8,598 nt of DNA from JAOAIV01 sp038849555 (GCA_038849555.1 JAWCMT010000050.1:1-8598); one strand, 5' to 3'; shown: positions 1 to 5,944, numbered from the stretch's first letter. The notes: generated by a model from the sequence alone, not told the origin. Numbers and translations: made by a program.

Positions 1-122
1 TTTGATTGACTAATAGGCGGCACATGGGTGTCTGGCGTTAATAGAGACCTACCCTCTATAGGTTTCTGCATTGAATTTCTAATATGCGCCAAATATGAAG
101 GCGCAGTGGTTTAATTTCGCTC

Positions 123-204
123 AAAATTAGGGTAGTTTTGTTGGGTTGTGGGGTTTGGAGATGAGGTTTGAGGGGGAGAAGGGAGAGCGTGCAAAAATTA
201 GGGT
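123..204. repeat. Two 11-base direct repeats AAAATTAGGGT
   Basis: Identical copies lie at 123-133 and 194-204, 71 bases apart start to start, each preceded by C (copy 2 has one extra A). Copy 1 sits just outside the left arm of the inverted repeat and copy 2 just before the right arm, so the order is repeat, arm, loop, repeat, inverted arm. This could be duplication debris or a paired protein-binding site. There is no evidence of a mobile element. Confidence 0.45.
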
Positions 205-228
205 TGTCTCCAAACCTTTCCACCCAAC
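140..228. repeat. Imperfect inverted repeat (arms 140-161 and 207-228)
   Basis: The arm at 140-161 (starts GTTGGGTTG, ends TTTGGAGA) is complementary to the arm at 207-228 (starts TCTCCAAACC, ends CACCCAAC). By hand, 18 of 22 positions are Watson-Crick. Two more would be G-U in a plus-strand RNA but A-C mismatches in a minus-strand RNA. The loop is 45 bases and purine-rich. It lies 40-130 bases past the cdvC stop, so it may act in termination or 3' end stability of the cdv transcript. The wobble pattern would instead favour a plus-strand RNA. Its function is unknown. Confidence 0.55.
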
Positions 229-268
229 TTGTTTTTGTGGTTTTGTGCTTTTTCACTCCCTTCCTTTT

Positions 269-1444
269 TTATAGCGCTTTGAAGGCTTCAAACCAGCGAT
301 TATACATCGCCAGCATGTCCAACGAGACGCTTGGTTTCCGCTCTTCCAGTATCTGTTTGAAATCGTTCATTGTCAGAGGCCTCGGCTTAGCTGCCTTGTC
401 CATGGCTTTGCCTGACTCGAAGAATTCGCCTATAATTTTTAGCTGGGCTGATTGGCACACGTCGCGTATATCGCTGCCGGAAAAGCCCTCTGAAAGCCGT
501 GCTAACTCGTGCAGATCCACGTCTGGCGCTATTTGAAGGTTAGCGGTGTAAAGCTTAAGCATCATTAATCTGGTATGATGATCTGGCAGGGGAACGAGGA
601 TTCTCTTTTGGAAACGCCGTATAAACGCCCAATCCAGATCCCACGGCTTGTTAGTGGCGCCGATAACGTAGACGTGCAGGTTCTTGCCTTTATCAACGAT
701 GCCGTCCATCTCCTTCAGGAACTGGTTGCGGACGCGGATTTCGCCGCCGACTTCGTTTTGATGCTGCCCCATCAGCGAGTCCAACTCGTCAACGAAGACT
801 ATTGCGGGTTTACCTTCATTCGAGGATTTGCGTGCTGAATTGAAGAGTTTAGCAACATTCTGTTCCGCTTCGCCAAGCCACTTAGACATTATTGAAGCAG
901 CATCTATGGAGTAGAAGTTGGCATCTATCTCCGTGGCGACTGCAGCAGCAAGCAGTGTTTTACCACAGCCAGGCGGGCCGAAAAGCAAGATTCCTCTGGG
1001 CCATCCTAGCGGAAATAGGTCGGGTCTCTGCACTGGGTAAACAATGGCTTCTTTAACGGCTTTTTTAGCCATGTCCAAACCTACAACTTCAGCCCAGTTT
1101 ACTTTAGGCTTTTCAGTCACAACAAGCTCCTCGCTCTGCTTTCCACCGTTGCCTCCTTCAGTGGCTGTTTCACCGCCTTCGCCGCCATTGTTGGATTCTG
1201 CGCGCATTTCACTGGGCGAAACAGAGCCCTGCAAGACTTTGATTCGTTCCTGGTAAGCAATTGCCCTCTGAACATAAACCTTGTTTAGGCTGTAATCAGG
1301 ATAGAGCTGCACAAGCTGCAGAAGGCTTTCGATGGCTTTCTGATACAGGGTTATGGCTCTGCCTTTTGCGCCCTGCTTGTCCAAACGTACCGCATCTAGC
1401 GCGTAAGCGGTTGCGGCTTTTTCAAGTTCATGTGAGGCACTCAT
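269..1444 (-). CDS. cdvC: CdvC, Vps4-type AAA+ ATPase of the archaeal ESCRT division system
   Basis: This 391-residue Vps4 homologue uses ATP to remodel or disassemble ESCRT-III polymers during cytokinesis. An N-terminal MIT three-helix domain spans about residues 4-75. A Gly/Glu-rich linker covers about 78-108 and the AAA+ core about 115-370. Visible motifs are Walker A GPPGCGKT (156-163), pore-loop KWLGE (188-192), Walker B IVFVDE (215-220), sensor-1 GATN (262-265), arginine fingers R276 and R277, and sensor-2 region GFSGSDI (320-326). The C-terminal helix (about 371-391) is typical of Vps4. All catalytic residues are present. The ATG start has AAGGTGA six bases upstream (plus 1451-1457) and follows the cdvB stop by 15 bases, so it is the last gene of the four-gene operon. 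Length and domain order are normal for the family. Confidence 0.96.
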   Translation of the reverse strand: MSASHELEKAATAYALDAVRLDKQGAKGRAITLYQKAIESLLQLVQLYPDYSLNKVYVQRAIAYQERIKVLQGSVSPSEMRAESNNGGEGGETATEGGNGGKQSEELVVTEKPKVNWAEVVGLDMAKKAVKEAIVYPVQRPDLFPLGWPRGILLFGPPGCGKTLLAAAVATEIDANFYSIDAASIMSKWLGEAEQNVAKLFNSARKSSNEGKPAIVFVDELDSLMGQHQNEVGGEIRVRNQFLKEMDGIVDKGKNLHVYVIGATNKPWDLDWAFIRRFQKRILVPLPDHHTRLMMLKLYTANLQIAPDVDLHELARLSEGFSGSDIRDVCQSAQLKIIGEFFESGKAMDKAAKPRPLTMNDFKQILEERKPSVSLDMLAMYNRWFEAFKAL

Positions 1445-1459
1445 GCGTTTTCACCTTTC

Positions 1460-2347
1460 TCATTCAGGAGATTTTATTTCGATTTTGATTTTTCCTTGGT
1501 TTCCCAAGTTTTCTAGAGCTTTCTCAATTTCTTCATAGGAAGTTTTCAAATCAACTGAACAACGGGTTAAATCTATCTCGCCATTGCTTTTTCGCACGTA
1601 CTCGAGAAGCGCATCCTCAAGGGAAGGCTTCTCAACCTTTAATGAGATTTCTTTAATTTCGGATTTCTTGTAAGAAATCAGTGTTTCTGAGGGATTGAAA
1701 CCAAGCTCATTAGCAGCCTTACGCCCAATTATCTGCGAGGAAGATGCTGAAAGCGCAACCATCTCTTTTATCGGCGCAGCCTTCTCTTCGGCTGGAAGCG
1801 AAGTAGCGGGCGGTTCGGGAAGAGTCTCTGACAGCCTTCGCTCAAGGAAGCTGGATACCTCGCTTAGTATTTCCTCGCCGGCTTCAGTCTTTTTACCTAC
1901 AGGTATCAGAGACTCATCTGCATTAATCTTTGCTGCATAGAGCGTTTCATGAATTGCTTCATTAACATTATTTAGTTCCTTCGAGACATCAGGCAGGAAT
2001 TGGAACAGTTCTGATGAAACGCTTTGGAGAAGCTTCAAAGCGGGCTTTAAATCAACAACAATGTCGCTTAGTTCCTTTATCGTTTCAAGACGAAGAATGA
2101 CACGTTCAATTGCCAGCTGCACATTATAAAGAAACTTGATTAGCTTCCTAATTTCAGCAATCTCGTTAGCGCAGATTGCTGCTTTTTCCTTGTTATTCTT
2201 TTTTAAAGCACTCATGCAAGATTCAAAAAGTATGCGGTCTCTTTCCTTTAACCGGTAGCTTGCCTGCTCCAGCTTGTTCTGCTGAACGCGAAGAGTGAGG
2301 ATGGATTTGGTGGCAACTTCCCGTATCGGTGGAGGGCTTGAATTCAT
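1460..2347 (-). CDS. cdvB: CdvB, ESCRT-III protein with C-terminal winged helix
   Basis: This 295-residue protein has a helical ESCRT-III core (about residues 10-170) with the conserved run ANEIAEIRKLIKFL and the LRLETIKELSDI segment. It aligns by eye with the other ESCRT-III gene in this operon. A proline-rich tail follows (LPEPP at 176-180, a second LP at 184-185), resembling MIM2 motifs that bind the Vps4 MIT domain. The last 50 residues (about 242-292) have the pattern of a small winged helix; in Sulfolobales CdvB the equivalent domain binds the CdvA C-terminal tail. That domain makes this the CdvB proper rather than a CdvB1/2/3-type paralogue. The ATG at 2347 is the only start after an in-frame stop about 40 bases upstream. 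Its ribosome binding site is weak (AAGGGT close to the ATG). It lies 48 bases after cdvA. Confidence 0.93.
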   Translation of the reverse strand: MNSSPPPIREVATKSILTLRVQQNKLEQASYRLKERDRILFESCMSALKKNNKEKAAICANEIAEIRKLIKFLYNVQLAIERVILRLETIKELSDIVVDLKPALKLLQSVSSELFQFLPDVSKELNNVNEAIHETLYAAKINADESLIPVGKKTEAGEEILSEVSSFLERRLSETLPEPPATSLPAEEKAAPIKEMVALSASSSQIIGRKAANELGFNPSETLISYKKSEIKEISLKVEKPSLEDALLEYVRKSNGEIDLTRCSVDLKTSYEEIEKALENLGNQGKIKIEIKSPE

Positions 2348-2395
2348 TAGACCCTTAATGACCCTTTCCCTCCGCCCGCTTATTCATTCTGTAGG

Positions 2396-3145
2396 CTATA
2401 TACCTGCCTTTCCGACTTCTTTCACGTAGACAACAACTGGCGGCTCTGGAAGCTCAGTCGTTACAATAGGTGCTTCGCTAGCTGCGGGTTTTTTAGCAGG
2501 TGGCTCAGTGTGGACTACTGTGGGCTTTGGCTCCAGCGGTTTAGAATCGCCTAAGAGTATGTTTGAAAGCTTGCTTTTGGTAAGTTCAAGGTCGCTTTTT
2601 TCTTTGTGGACGCGCTTGAGATTTTCTTGCAGCATGTTGAAAGCTGATTTGTAGGCTTCATCATCGATTTGGCCTATCTCGTGTTCCAGCTCCAAGTTGA
2701 CAACGGCATAGCCCAGTGTTTTGATCTCCTGGTCGCAGCGTGCAATTTCCTTCGTGACCGTATCTATAAGCGCCTGTGCGTCTTTTTTCAGTTGGCTTAG
2801 GACACCTTCGAAATTGTTATGAAGCTCCTGGTAAAGGTCTGGAGCAATCTTTCTTTTTTCAGCTAAGTCTTTAAGGGCTTGGTCTTTGCGCCATATAAGC
2901 GGGATCTGGTCGCAAAGTATGCTTGCTTGGGATCTTATGGTTGAGAGGAATGTGACTTCGGCACCATTAAATTGCAGGTATTCCATTGGGACCTTTGAGA
3001 ATTTTCCGTCGTTATATTCTATGAATACGCTGTCGAATTTTCCGCTTGGCGTCAGTGCGAAAGAGGCAACTCTGCCTACTGCACGGCCATATTCATCTTT
3101 TATTGGTTTACCAATAGAAAGAAAAAGATTGGATTCGTTGGACAT
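2396..3145 (-). CDS. cdvA: CdvA, PRC-barrel/coiled-coil division scaffold
   Basis: CdvA is the TACK-specific first component of the Cdv ring. It is known to bind DNA and membrane-associated assemblies and to recruit CdvB. This 249-residue copy has an N-terminal PRC-barrel-like beta domain (about residues 5-68: GKPIKDEYGRAVGRV, then FIEYNDGKFSKVP). A long coiled coil follows (about 75-197), then a Pro/Lys/Ala-rich linker (about 200-230) and a short hydrophobic C-terminal motif (231-249, ELPEPPVVVYVKEVGKAGI). That last segment sits where the ESCRT-III-binding (E3B) peptide lies in Sulfolobus CdvA. The LPEPP is shared with the CdvB tail. The ATG is preceded by a perfect AGGAGG (plus 3152-3157) six bases away, the strongest ribosome binding site in the operon. 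The preceding gene stops 17 bases upstream. Confidence 0.93.
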   Translation of the reverse strand: MSNESNLFLSIGKPIKDEYGRAVGRVASFALTPSGKFDSVFIEYNDGKFSKVPMEYLQFNGAEVTFLSTIRSQASILCDQIPLIWRKDQALKDLAEKRKIAPDLYQELHNNFEGVLSQLKKDAQALIDTVTKEIARCDQEIKTLGYAVVNLELEHEIGQIDDEAYKSAFNMLQENLKRVHKEKSDLELTKSKLSNILLGDSKPLEPKPTVVHTEPPAKKPAASEAPIVTTELPEPPVVVYVKEVGKAGI

Positions 3146-3151
3146 GTTTTT

Positions 3152-3157
3152 CCTCCT
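3152..3157 (-). promoter_or_regulatory. Strong ribosome binding site of cdvA
   Basis: The minus strand reads AGGAGG six bases before the cdvA ATG, a full match to the archaeal anti-Shine-Dalgarno. It fixes the start at 3145 and suggests CdvA is well translated despite being second in the operon. Confidence 0.85.
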
Positions 3158-3162
3158 TTAGT

Positions 3163-3828
3163 TTAGAAACTCTCCGAAGTTTTCTCTGTCTGCGACGTGG
3201 CTATTGAGGGCATGCCTGGCGGCAATTCTGGGAACTTGTCTTTAACCTTCTGCTCAGCAACTGTGGCGGCTTCTGCGAGGATTTTCTGTGCATCTTCGTT
3301 TACCGTGTCGAAGTTTAGTGTCATGCCTGAGCTTTGTCCTGCTTCGATCATGATTCCGCTTAGCAAGTTGCCGATTTCGCCTAGTTCAGTTTCTGCTTCA
3401 GGGAAAACGCTTACTAGTCCTGCGCGGACGCTGCGTAGAACGCCCACAGCGGGTCCTAGTGTGGATACTACATCACCAAGTTCAGATACTGTTCGTAACC
3501 TTAATACTATCTGCTCGAGGGCAAGTCTGGCGTTTATGATGAGTTTCTCCATTTTGCGGACTTCGGCTAGCTCGTTGGCGAAAACGTTTGCGCGTGCAGT
3601 ATCATGCTTCGTGTAAGCATCAACTATTCTTGCAAAGATTGCCTTATCGCGTTGTGAGAAGCGGTCTGCAGCTTGGTCAAGCTTTTGCACTTGAAGTTCG
3701 ATGCGTCTGACGGCGAAGTCAAGTCTTGGCTTTAGTGGTCCGGGCGGCGAGACAGCGTCTTTGATGCGTTCCGTGAACGGCTGGGCATCGCGTTTAGTCT
3801 CCCATTTTTTTGCGAATCTCTCTGACAA
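3163..3828 (-). CDS. Second ESCRT-III protein (CdvB1/2/3-like, no winged helix), first gene of the cdv operon
   Basis: This 221-residue protein is a clear ESCRT-III homologue. The basic helical core runs from about residue 33 to 195, with ANELAEVRKMEKLIINARLA matching the equivalent helix of the cdvB product. It lacks the C-terminal winged helix, as do the Sulfolobales CdvB1/B2/B3 paralogues. Its tail has FPELPPGMP (199-207), a good MIM2-like motif for the CdvC MIT domain. The reading frame is open upstream to 3936, but I place the start at TTG 3828. GGAGGTTATC lies at the right distance before it, the upstream residues (Cys/Phe/Ile-rich) do not resemble the family, and a TATA-like element lies inside the upstream part. 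It is followed 17 bases later by cdvA. It probably co-polymerises with CdvB in the constriction machinery, by inference from paralogues. Confidence 0.9.
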   Translation of the reverse strand: MSERFAKKWETKRDAQPFTERIKDAVSPPGPLKPRLDFAVRRIELQVQKLDQAADRFSQRDKAIFARIVDAYTKHDTARANVFANELAEVRKMEKLIINARLALEQIVLRLRTVSELGDVVSTLGPAVGVLRSVRAGLVSVFPEAETELGEIGNLLSGIMIEAGQSSGMTLNFDTVNEDAQKILAEAATVAEQKVKDKFPELPPGMPSIATSQTEKTSESF

Positions 3829-3831
3829 ATT

Positions 3832-3841
3832 GATAACCTCC
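3832..3841 (-). promoter_or_regulatory. Ribosome binding site that decides a TTG start
   Basis: The minus strand reads GGAGGTTATC, nearly identical to the ideal GGAGGTGATC. Seven bases separate GGAGGT from the TTG codon at 3828-3826. This supports the TTG start of the ESCRT-III paralogue over ATG codons further upstream. Confidence 0.8.
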
Positions 3842-3865
3842 AAGCACCAAAAGGATGAGTTGAAA

Positions 3866-3876
3866 ATCTTATACAT
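3866..3876 (-). promoter_or_regulatory. Probable TATA box of the cdv operon
   Basis: The minus strand reads ATGTATAAGAT here. Standard archaeal spacing (about 25 bases from box centre to transcription start) places the start near 3845, leaving a leader of about 17 bases that contains the GGAGGT ribosome binding site. The fit is good, but the position is predicted, not measured. Confidence 0.5.
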
Positions 3877-3880
3877 TGTT

Positions 3881-3921
3881 AATATGTTGAAAATATGCGT
3901 GTATATACGTAGAGATATACA
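3881..3921. promoter_or_regulatory. Candidate operator cluster upstream of the cdv promoter
   Basis: AATATG occurs at 3881-3886 and again at 3892-3897, 11 bases apart, about one helical turn. Next to it lies a perfect dyad of 7-base arms, TGTATAT at 3900-3906 and ATATACA at 3915-3921, with an 8-base spacer. The group lies just upstream of the predicted TATA box of the cdv operon, where an archaeal activator or repressor could act. cdv genes are cell-cycle controlled in Sulfolobales; whether this cluster serves that role is inference. Confidence 0.4.
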
Positions 3922-3944
3922 TGGCGGAAAAACCATCTTTTGGC

Positions 3945-3962
3945 TTTAATTGGAAAATTAAA
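3945..3962. repeat. Perfect AT-rich palindrome with 4-base spacer
   Basis: TTTAATT at 3945-3951 and AATTAAA at 3956-3962 are perfect complements around GGAA. It lies between the two divergent promoters, about 30 bases upstream of the TATA-like element for the small membrane-protein gene. It could be a dimeric regulator site for either side. AT-rich palindromes of this size also arise by chance. Confidence 0.4.
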
Positions 3963-3993
3963 AGGTAAGGTGGCTACTGTGTGGGTAATAGAC

Positions 3994-4002
3994 AAAAATA
4001 TG
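3994..4002 (+). promoter_or_regulatory. Possible TATA box of the small membrane-protein gene
   Basis: AAAAATATG lies about 60 bases before the ATG at 4058. Typical spacing would start transcription near 4024 and give a leader of about 35 bases that includes the GGGTGA ribosome binding site. This is one of several AT-rich candidates here. Confidence 0.35.
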
Positions 4003-4057
4003 TTAGTTAGACTAAAAAGAGGCTTAATCCAATGCTAAAGCAAAAAGGGTGAAATGA

Positions 4058-4273
4058 ATGGGTGAAAGGTTAAAAGTATTCGCAGTGATAGCGCTCTTAG
4101 GATTCATGGCCGGAGTAATAGCGCAGTTAACAGCAGACTACGTGATCCCGTGGCTTCTGACAGTGTTGCCAGCGCTTATCAACATTAAGTGGGTGGTTTC
4201 AGGGTTCGCCGGTGCCTGTCTAACACTCGTGCTGATAACAGCATGGGCGTACATGACGAGAAAAGACAGATAA
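4058..4273 (+). CDS. Small two-helix membrane protein of unknown function
   Basis: This 71-residue protein consists almost entirely of two hydrophobic helices (about residues 5-35 and 43-66). They are joined by a short PALINIKW turn, with a basic start (GERLK) and a basic end (TRKDR). By the positive-inside rule both ends probably face the cytoplasm. The ATG is preceded by GGGTGA (4047-4052) at good spacing. I do not recognise the family. It is transcribed divergently from the cdv operon, and the two share about 230 bases of regulatory sequence, so co-regulation or a membrane role near division is possible but unproven. Good codon structure and the ribosome binding site favour a real gene. 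Confidence 0.72.
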   Translation: MGERLKVFAVIALLGFMAGVIAQLTADYVIPWLLTVLPALINIKWVVSGFAGACLTLVLITAWAYMTRKDR

Positions 4274-4290
4274 ACCAGATAAATTTCCAG

Positions 4291-4302
4291 CCTCTTTCTT
4301 TT
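4291..4302 (+). terminator. Possible T-rich terminator of the small membrane-protein gene
   Basis: A pyrimidine run, CCTCTTTCTTTT, begins 17 bases after the stop codon. Archaeal termination often needs only a T-rich non-template stretch. No hairpin is visible. Confidence 0.3.
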
Positions 4303-4307
4303 GTCCA

Positions 4308-4487
4308 GTGAGCAGTTGCGCTCTAAGGCGCTTGGTAGCCAATTTCCCATTTATCATCAATGAAAACAAAAAAGAGACACGAGGCAGTTTTCTTTTAGGC
4401 CCGGTTTACGTGGACTCAGGAGCGGAAAAAGTATTCATCCGCGAGTGCGTCTTCGTACCTCGATTTCCTCATCGTCCAGTAGACTAG
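4308..4487 (+). CDS. Weak candidate: 59-residue ORF, possibly a small protein or gene remnant
   Basis: From GTG 4308 to TAG 4485-4487 the frame encodes 59 residues whose middle looks protein-like (LLGPVYVDSGAEKVFIRECV, mixed hydrophobic and charged residues in beta-strand-like alternation). There is no ribosome binding site before the GTG, and an internal TTG at 4332 is equally poorly supported. No family is recognised. It may be the eroded end of a lost gene, or chance. The hairpin at 4442-4462 lies within it. Confidence 0.2.
   Translation: MSSCALRRLVANFPFIINENKKETRGSFLLGPVYVDSGAEKVFIRECVFVPRFPHRPVD
4442..4462 (+). other. GC-rich hairpin
   Basis: CGAGTGCG at 4442-4449 pairs with CGTACCTCG at 4454-4462 across a TCTT loop. 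The stem has eight pairs including one G-U, with one bulged C. No T run follows, so it is not a clear terminator. It could be part of a small structured RNA or chance. Confidence 0.3.
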
Positions 4488-4707
4488 GAAAACGGAGCAA
4501 CTTAATTTGCGTTTCCAAAAAAGGACACTGAAGCTCAACTAAAGCGGAGACCTACTGGTTACATGTGATTTACTCCTGCGGTTTTGGGCGCGTTTGCCCG
4601 TTAGAAATAGAAGAGACCAGGCAAATGAAAGTTAAATATGCGAGTTACAGATACCTTCTGAGCAAAAGCACTTCGCATTTAGGCTCTGAGATTGTTGCGC
4701 ATAAAAA

Positions 4708-4714
4708 AGAGGAG
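4708..4714 (+). promoter_or_regulatory. Ribosome binding site deciding the mutase start
   Basis: AGAGGAG nine bases before ATG 4724 supports this start over the upstream GTG at 4565, which would add 53 residues absent from the family. Confidence 0.6.
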
Positions 4715-4723
4715 TTGCCCAGG

Positions 4724-5944
4724 ATGAGTAAGCGTATGAAGTACGTGATCGTTGTTGGGGATGGAATGGCAGATTACCCCATTCCTGAATTGGGAAACTT
4801 AACACCGCTTCAGGCAGCGCATAAACCAAACATAGACAATGTAGCGGAAAAGGGCAGAAGCGGCCTCCTCAGAACCGTACCCGACGGCTTGAGCCCAGGC
4901 TCGGATGTAGCTATCCTTTCCGTGCTGGGTTTCAACCCTACGCAGTGCTACACAGGCAGAGGCGCCCTTGAAGCCGCTGCGCGCAACATTAAGCTGGAAG
5001 ATAAGGATGTAGCCTTCAGGTGCAACTTGGTAACCGAAAAAGCAGGGGTGCTGGAGGATTACTCGGCGGGGCACATAACAAGCAAGGACTCTGTGCCGCT
5101 TATTGAAGCCGTGAAGCGCGCTTGCGAAAAACAGGGCGAAATCGAGTTTTATCCAGGATTAGATTATAGGCATTTTCTAATTCTGAGAAACGCGCCGTAT
5201 GCGCTTCAAGTGGAGTGTATGCCGCCGCATGATGTCGTCGGCGCGGAAATCACGAAAGTTTTGCCTAAAGCTAAGGTATCTGCGGCGGAAAAAACAGCGG
5301 GCCTACTGCGGGAGGCAATGCTCAAATCGAAAGAGGTGCTTGAGGCGCATCCAGTTAATGTGGCTCGCCGTAAGGAAGGAAAAAATCCGGGAAACATGAT
5401 TTGGCCATGGGGCGGCGGCGGAAAGCCAAGTTTACCCTCGTTCAAGGAGAAATATGGTTTAAAGGCCGCTGTTATCTCGGCTGTTGACTTAGTGAAGGGC
5501 ATAGGAGTCTACGCGGGAATGAAGGTCATCGATGTGCCGGGCGCCACTGGCAGGGAAGACACAAACTATGAGGGCAAGGCAGACGCGGCGCTAAAAGCCC
5601 TTAAAGAGCATGATTTGGTTTTTGTTCATGTTGAAGCGCCAGACGAAGCGGGACACGCAGGAGACTACAAGTTGAAAGTGAAAACCATAGAAGACTTGGA
5701 TAGCCGCCTGCTTGGGAGGATAATCGACGGCTTGAAGGAGCCTTACGCAATCGCTGTGCTACCAGACCATCCAACGCCAATTAAAATCAGAACGCACACA
5801 AGAGAGCCAGTGCCCTTCGCGATTAAATCGCCAAGCATCGAGCCGGATGACGTGCGAAAGTTTGATGAGGATTCAGCGAAGAAGGGCGGCTTCGGCTTGA
5901 TAAAGCAAGGAGGCATCGTGCCGCTTCTACTCGCGGCGCCTTAA
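4724..5944 (+). CDS. apgM: Cofactor-independent phosphoglycerate mutase family protein (archaeal type; homoserine kinase-like subgroup possible)
   Basis: This 406-residue alkaline-phosphatase-superfamily enzyme belongs to the archaeal-type 2,3-bisphosphoglycerate-independent mutases, which interconvert 3- and 2-phosphoglycerate using two metal ions. Metal-ligand candidates are D13 (VGDGM), D307 and H311 (APDEAGH), D348 and H349 (LPDH) and H358. The catalytic serine is S60 (SPGSDVA). Length is normal for the family. Signatures such as DGMADYP, EDYSAGHI, NMIWPWG and DVPGATG match, from memory, the subgroup proposed to be an alternative homoserine kinase in threonine synthesis, so the substrate is uncertain. 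I chose ATG 4724 because AGAGGAG lies nine bases upstream. The frame opens earlier, at GTG 4565, but those 53 residues are outside the family. ATG 4736, giving MKYVIVVGDG, is a possible alternative. The permease gene follows after 9 bases. Confidence 0.88.
   Translation: MSKRMKYVIVVGDGMADYPIPELGNLTPLQAAHKPNIDNVAEKGRSGLLRTVPDGLSPGSDVAILSVLGFNPTQCYTGRGALEAAARNIKLEDKDVAFRCNLVTEKAGVLEDYSAGHITSKDSVPLIEAVKRACEKQGEIEFYPGLDYRHFLILRNAPYALQVECMPPHDVVGAEITKVLPKAKVSAAEKTAGLLREAMLKSKEVLEAHPVNVARRKEGKNPGNMIWPWGGGGKPSLPSFKEKYGLKAAVISAVDLVKGIGVYAGMKVIDVPGATGREDTNYEGKADAALKALKEHDLVFVHVEAPDEAGHAGDYKLKVKTIEDLDSRLLGRIIDGLKEPYAIAVLPDHPTPIKIRTHTREPVPFAIKSPSIEPDDVRKFDEDSAKKGGFGLIKQGGIVPLLLAAP

Larger units (their letters stand above)
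1..268. other. Intergenic region downstream of cdvC, no convincing gene
   Basis: No supported gene was found in these 268 bases. The region holds a small hairpin (TGCGCC at 85-90 and GGCGCA at 100-105, 9-base loop), a purine-rich stretch on the plus strand (about 157-189), two copies of an 11-base direct repeat and an imperfect 22-base inverted repeat, listed separately. Transcription of the cdv operon runs leftward into it. Runs of T on the minus strand (complement of the A run at 193-197) are possible termination points. A minus-strand reading frame at 56-256 exists but does not look like a protein. Confidence 0.6.
4274..4723. other. 450-base stretch between genes with no firm gene
   Basis: This region has stops in all frames apart from a 59-codon ORF (listed separately) and the open frame continuous with the downstream mutase. 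I looked for tRNA arms, repeats and box C/D features and found none complete. One GC-rich hairpin lies at 4442-4462. A TATA-like TTAAATATG (about 4632-4640) could start a transcript near 4662 for the mutase/permease pair. AGAGGAG at 4708-4714 is the ribosome binding site of the next gene. Confidence 0.55.

Noticed and set aside
1..70. Possible tRNA-like arms around the TACCCTCTATAGG segment
   Set aside because: No acceptor stem, no TTC-containing T arm and no consistent cloverleaf; only small overlapping hairpins.
123..204. TTAGGG units as telomere-like repeats
   Set aside because: Only two copies, not tandem, in an archaeal chromosome context; coincidence.
56..256. 66-codon minus-strand frame just after cdvC, GTG start preceded by GGAAGGGA
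   Set aside because: It has a plausible ribosome binding site and a 12-base gap, but the product is low-complexity (K, T, P and L rich), has no recognisable fold, and runs through the inverted repeat, which explains its odd composition.
3829..3936. Upstream extension of the first ESCRT-III gene (36 residues with two ATG codons)
   Set aside because: The added residues do not resemble the family, cover the likely TATA box, and lack a ribosome binding site as good as GGAGGTTATC before TTG 3828.
4350..4365. Minus-strand TGATGAT as a box C of a C/D guide RNA
   Set aside because: No CTGA box D at a suitable distance and no C'/D' pair.
4565..4723. N-terminal extension of the mutase from GTG 4565
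   Set aside because: The family begins near MKYVIVVGDG; the 53 extra residues have no family match and AGAGGAG supports ATG 4724.
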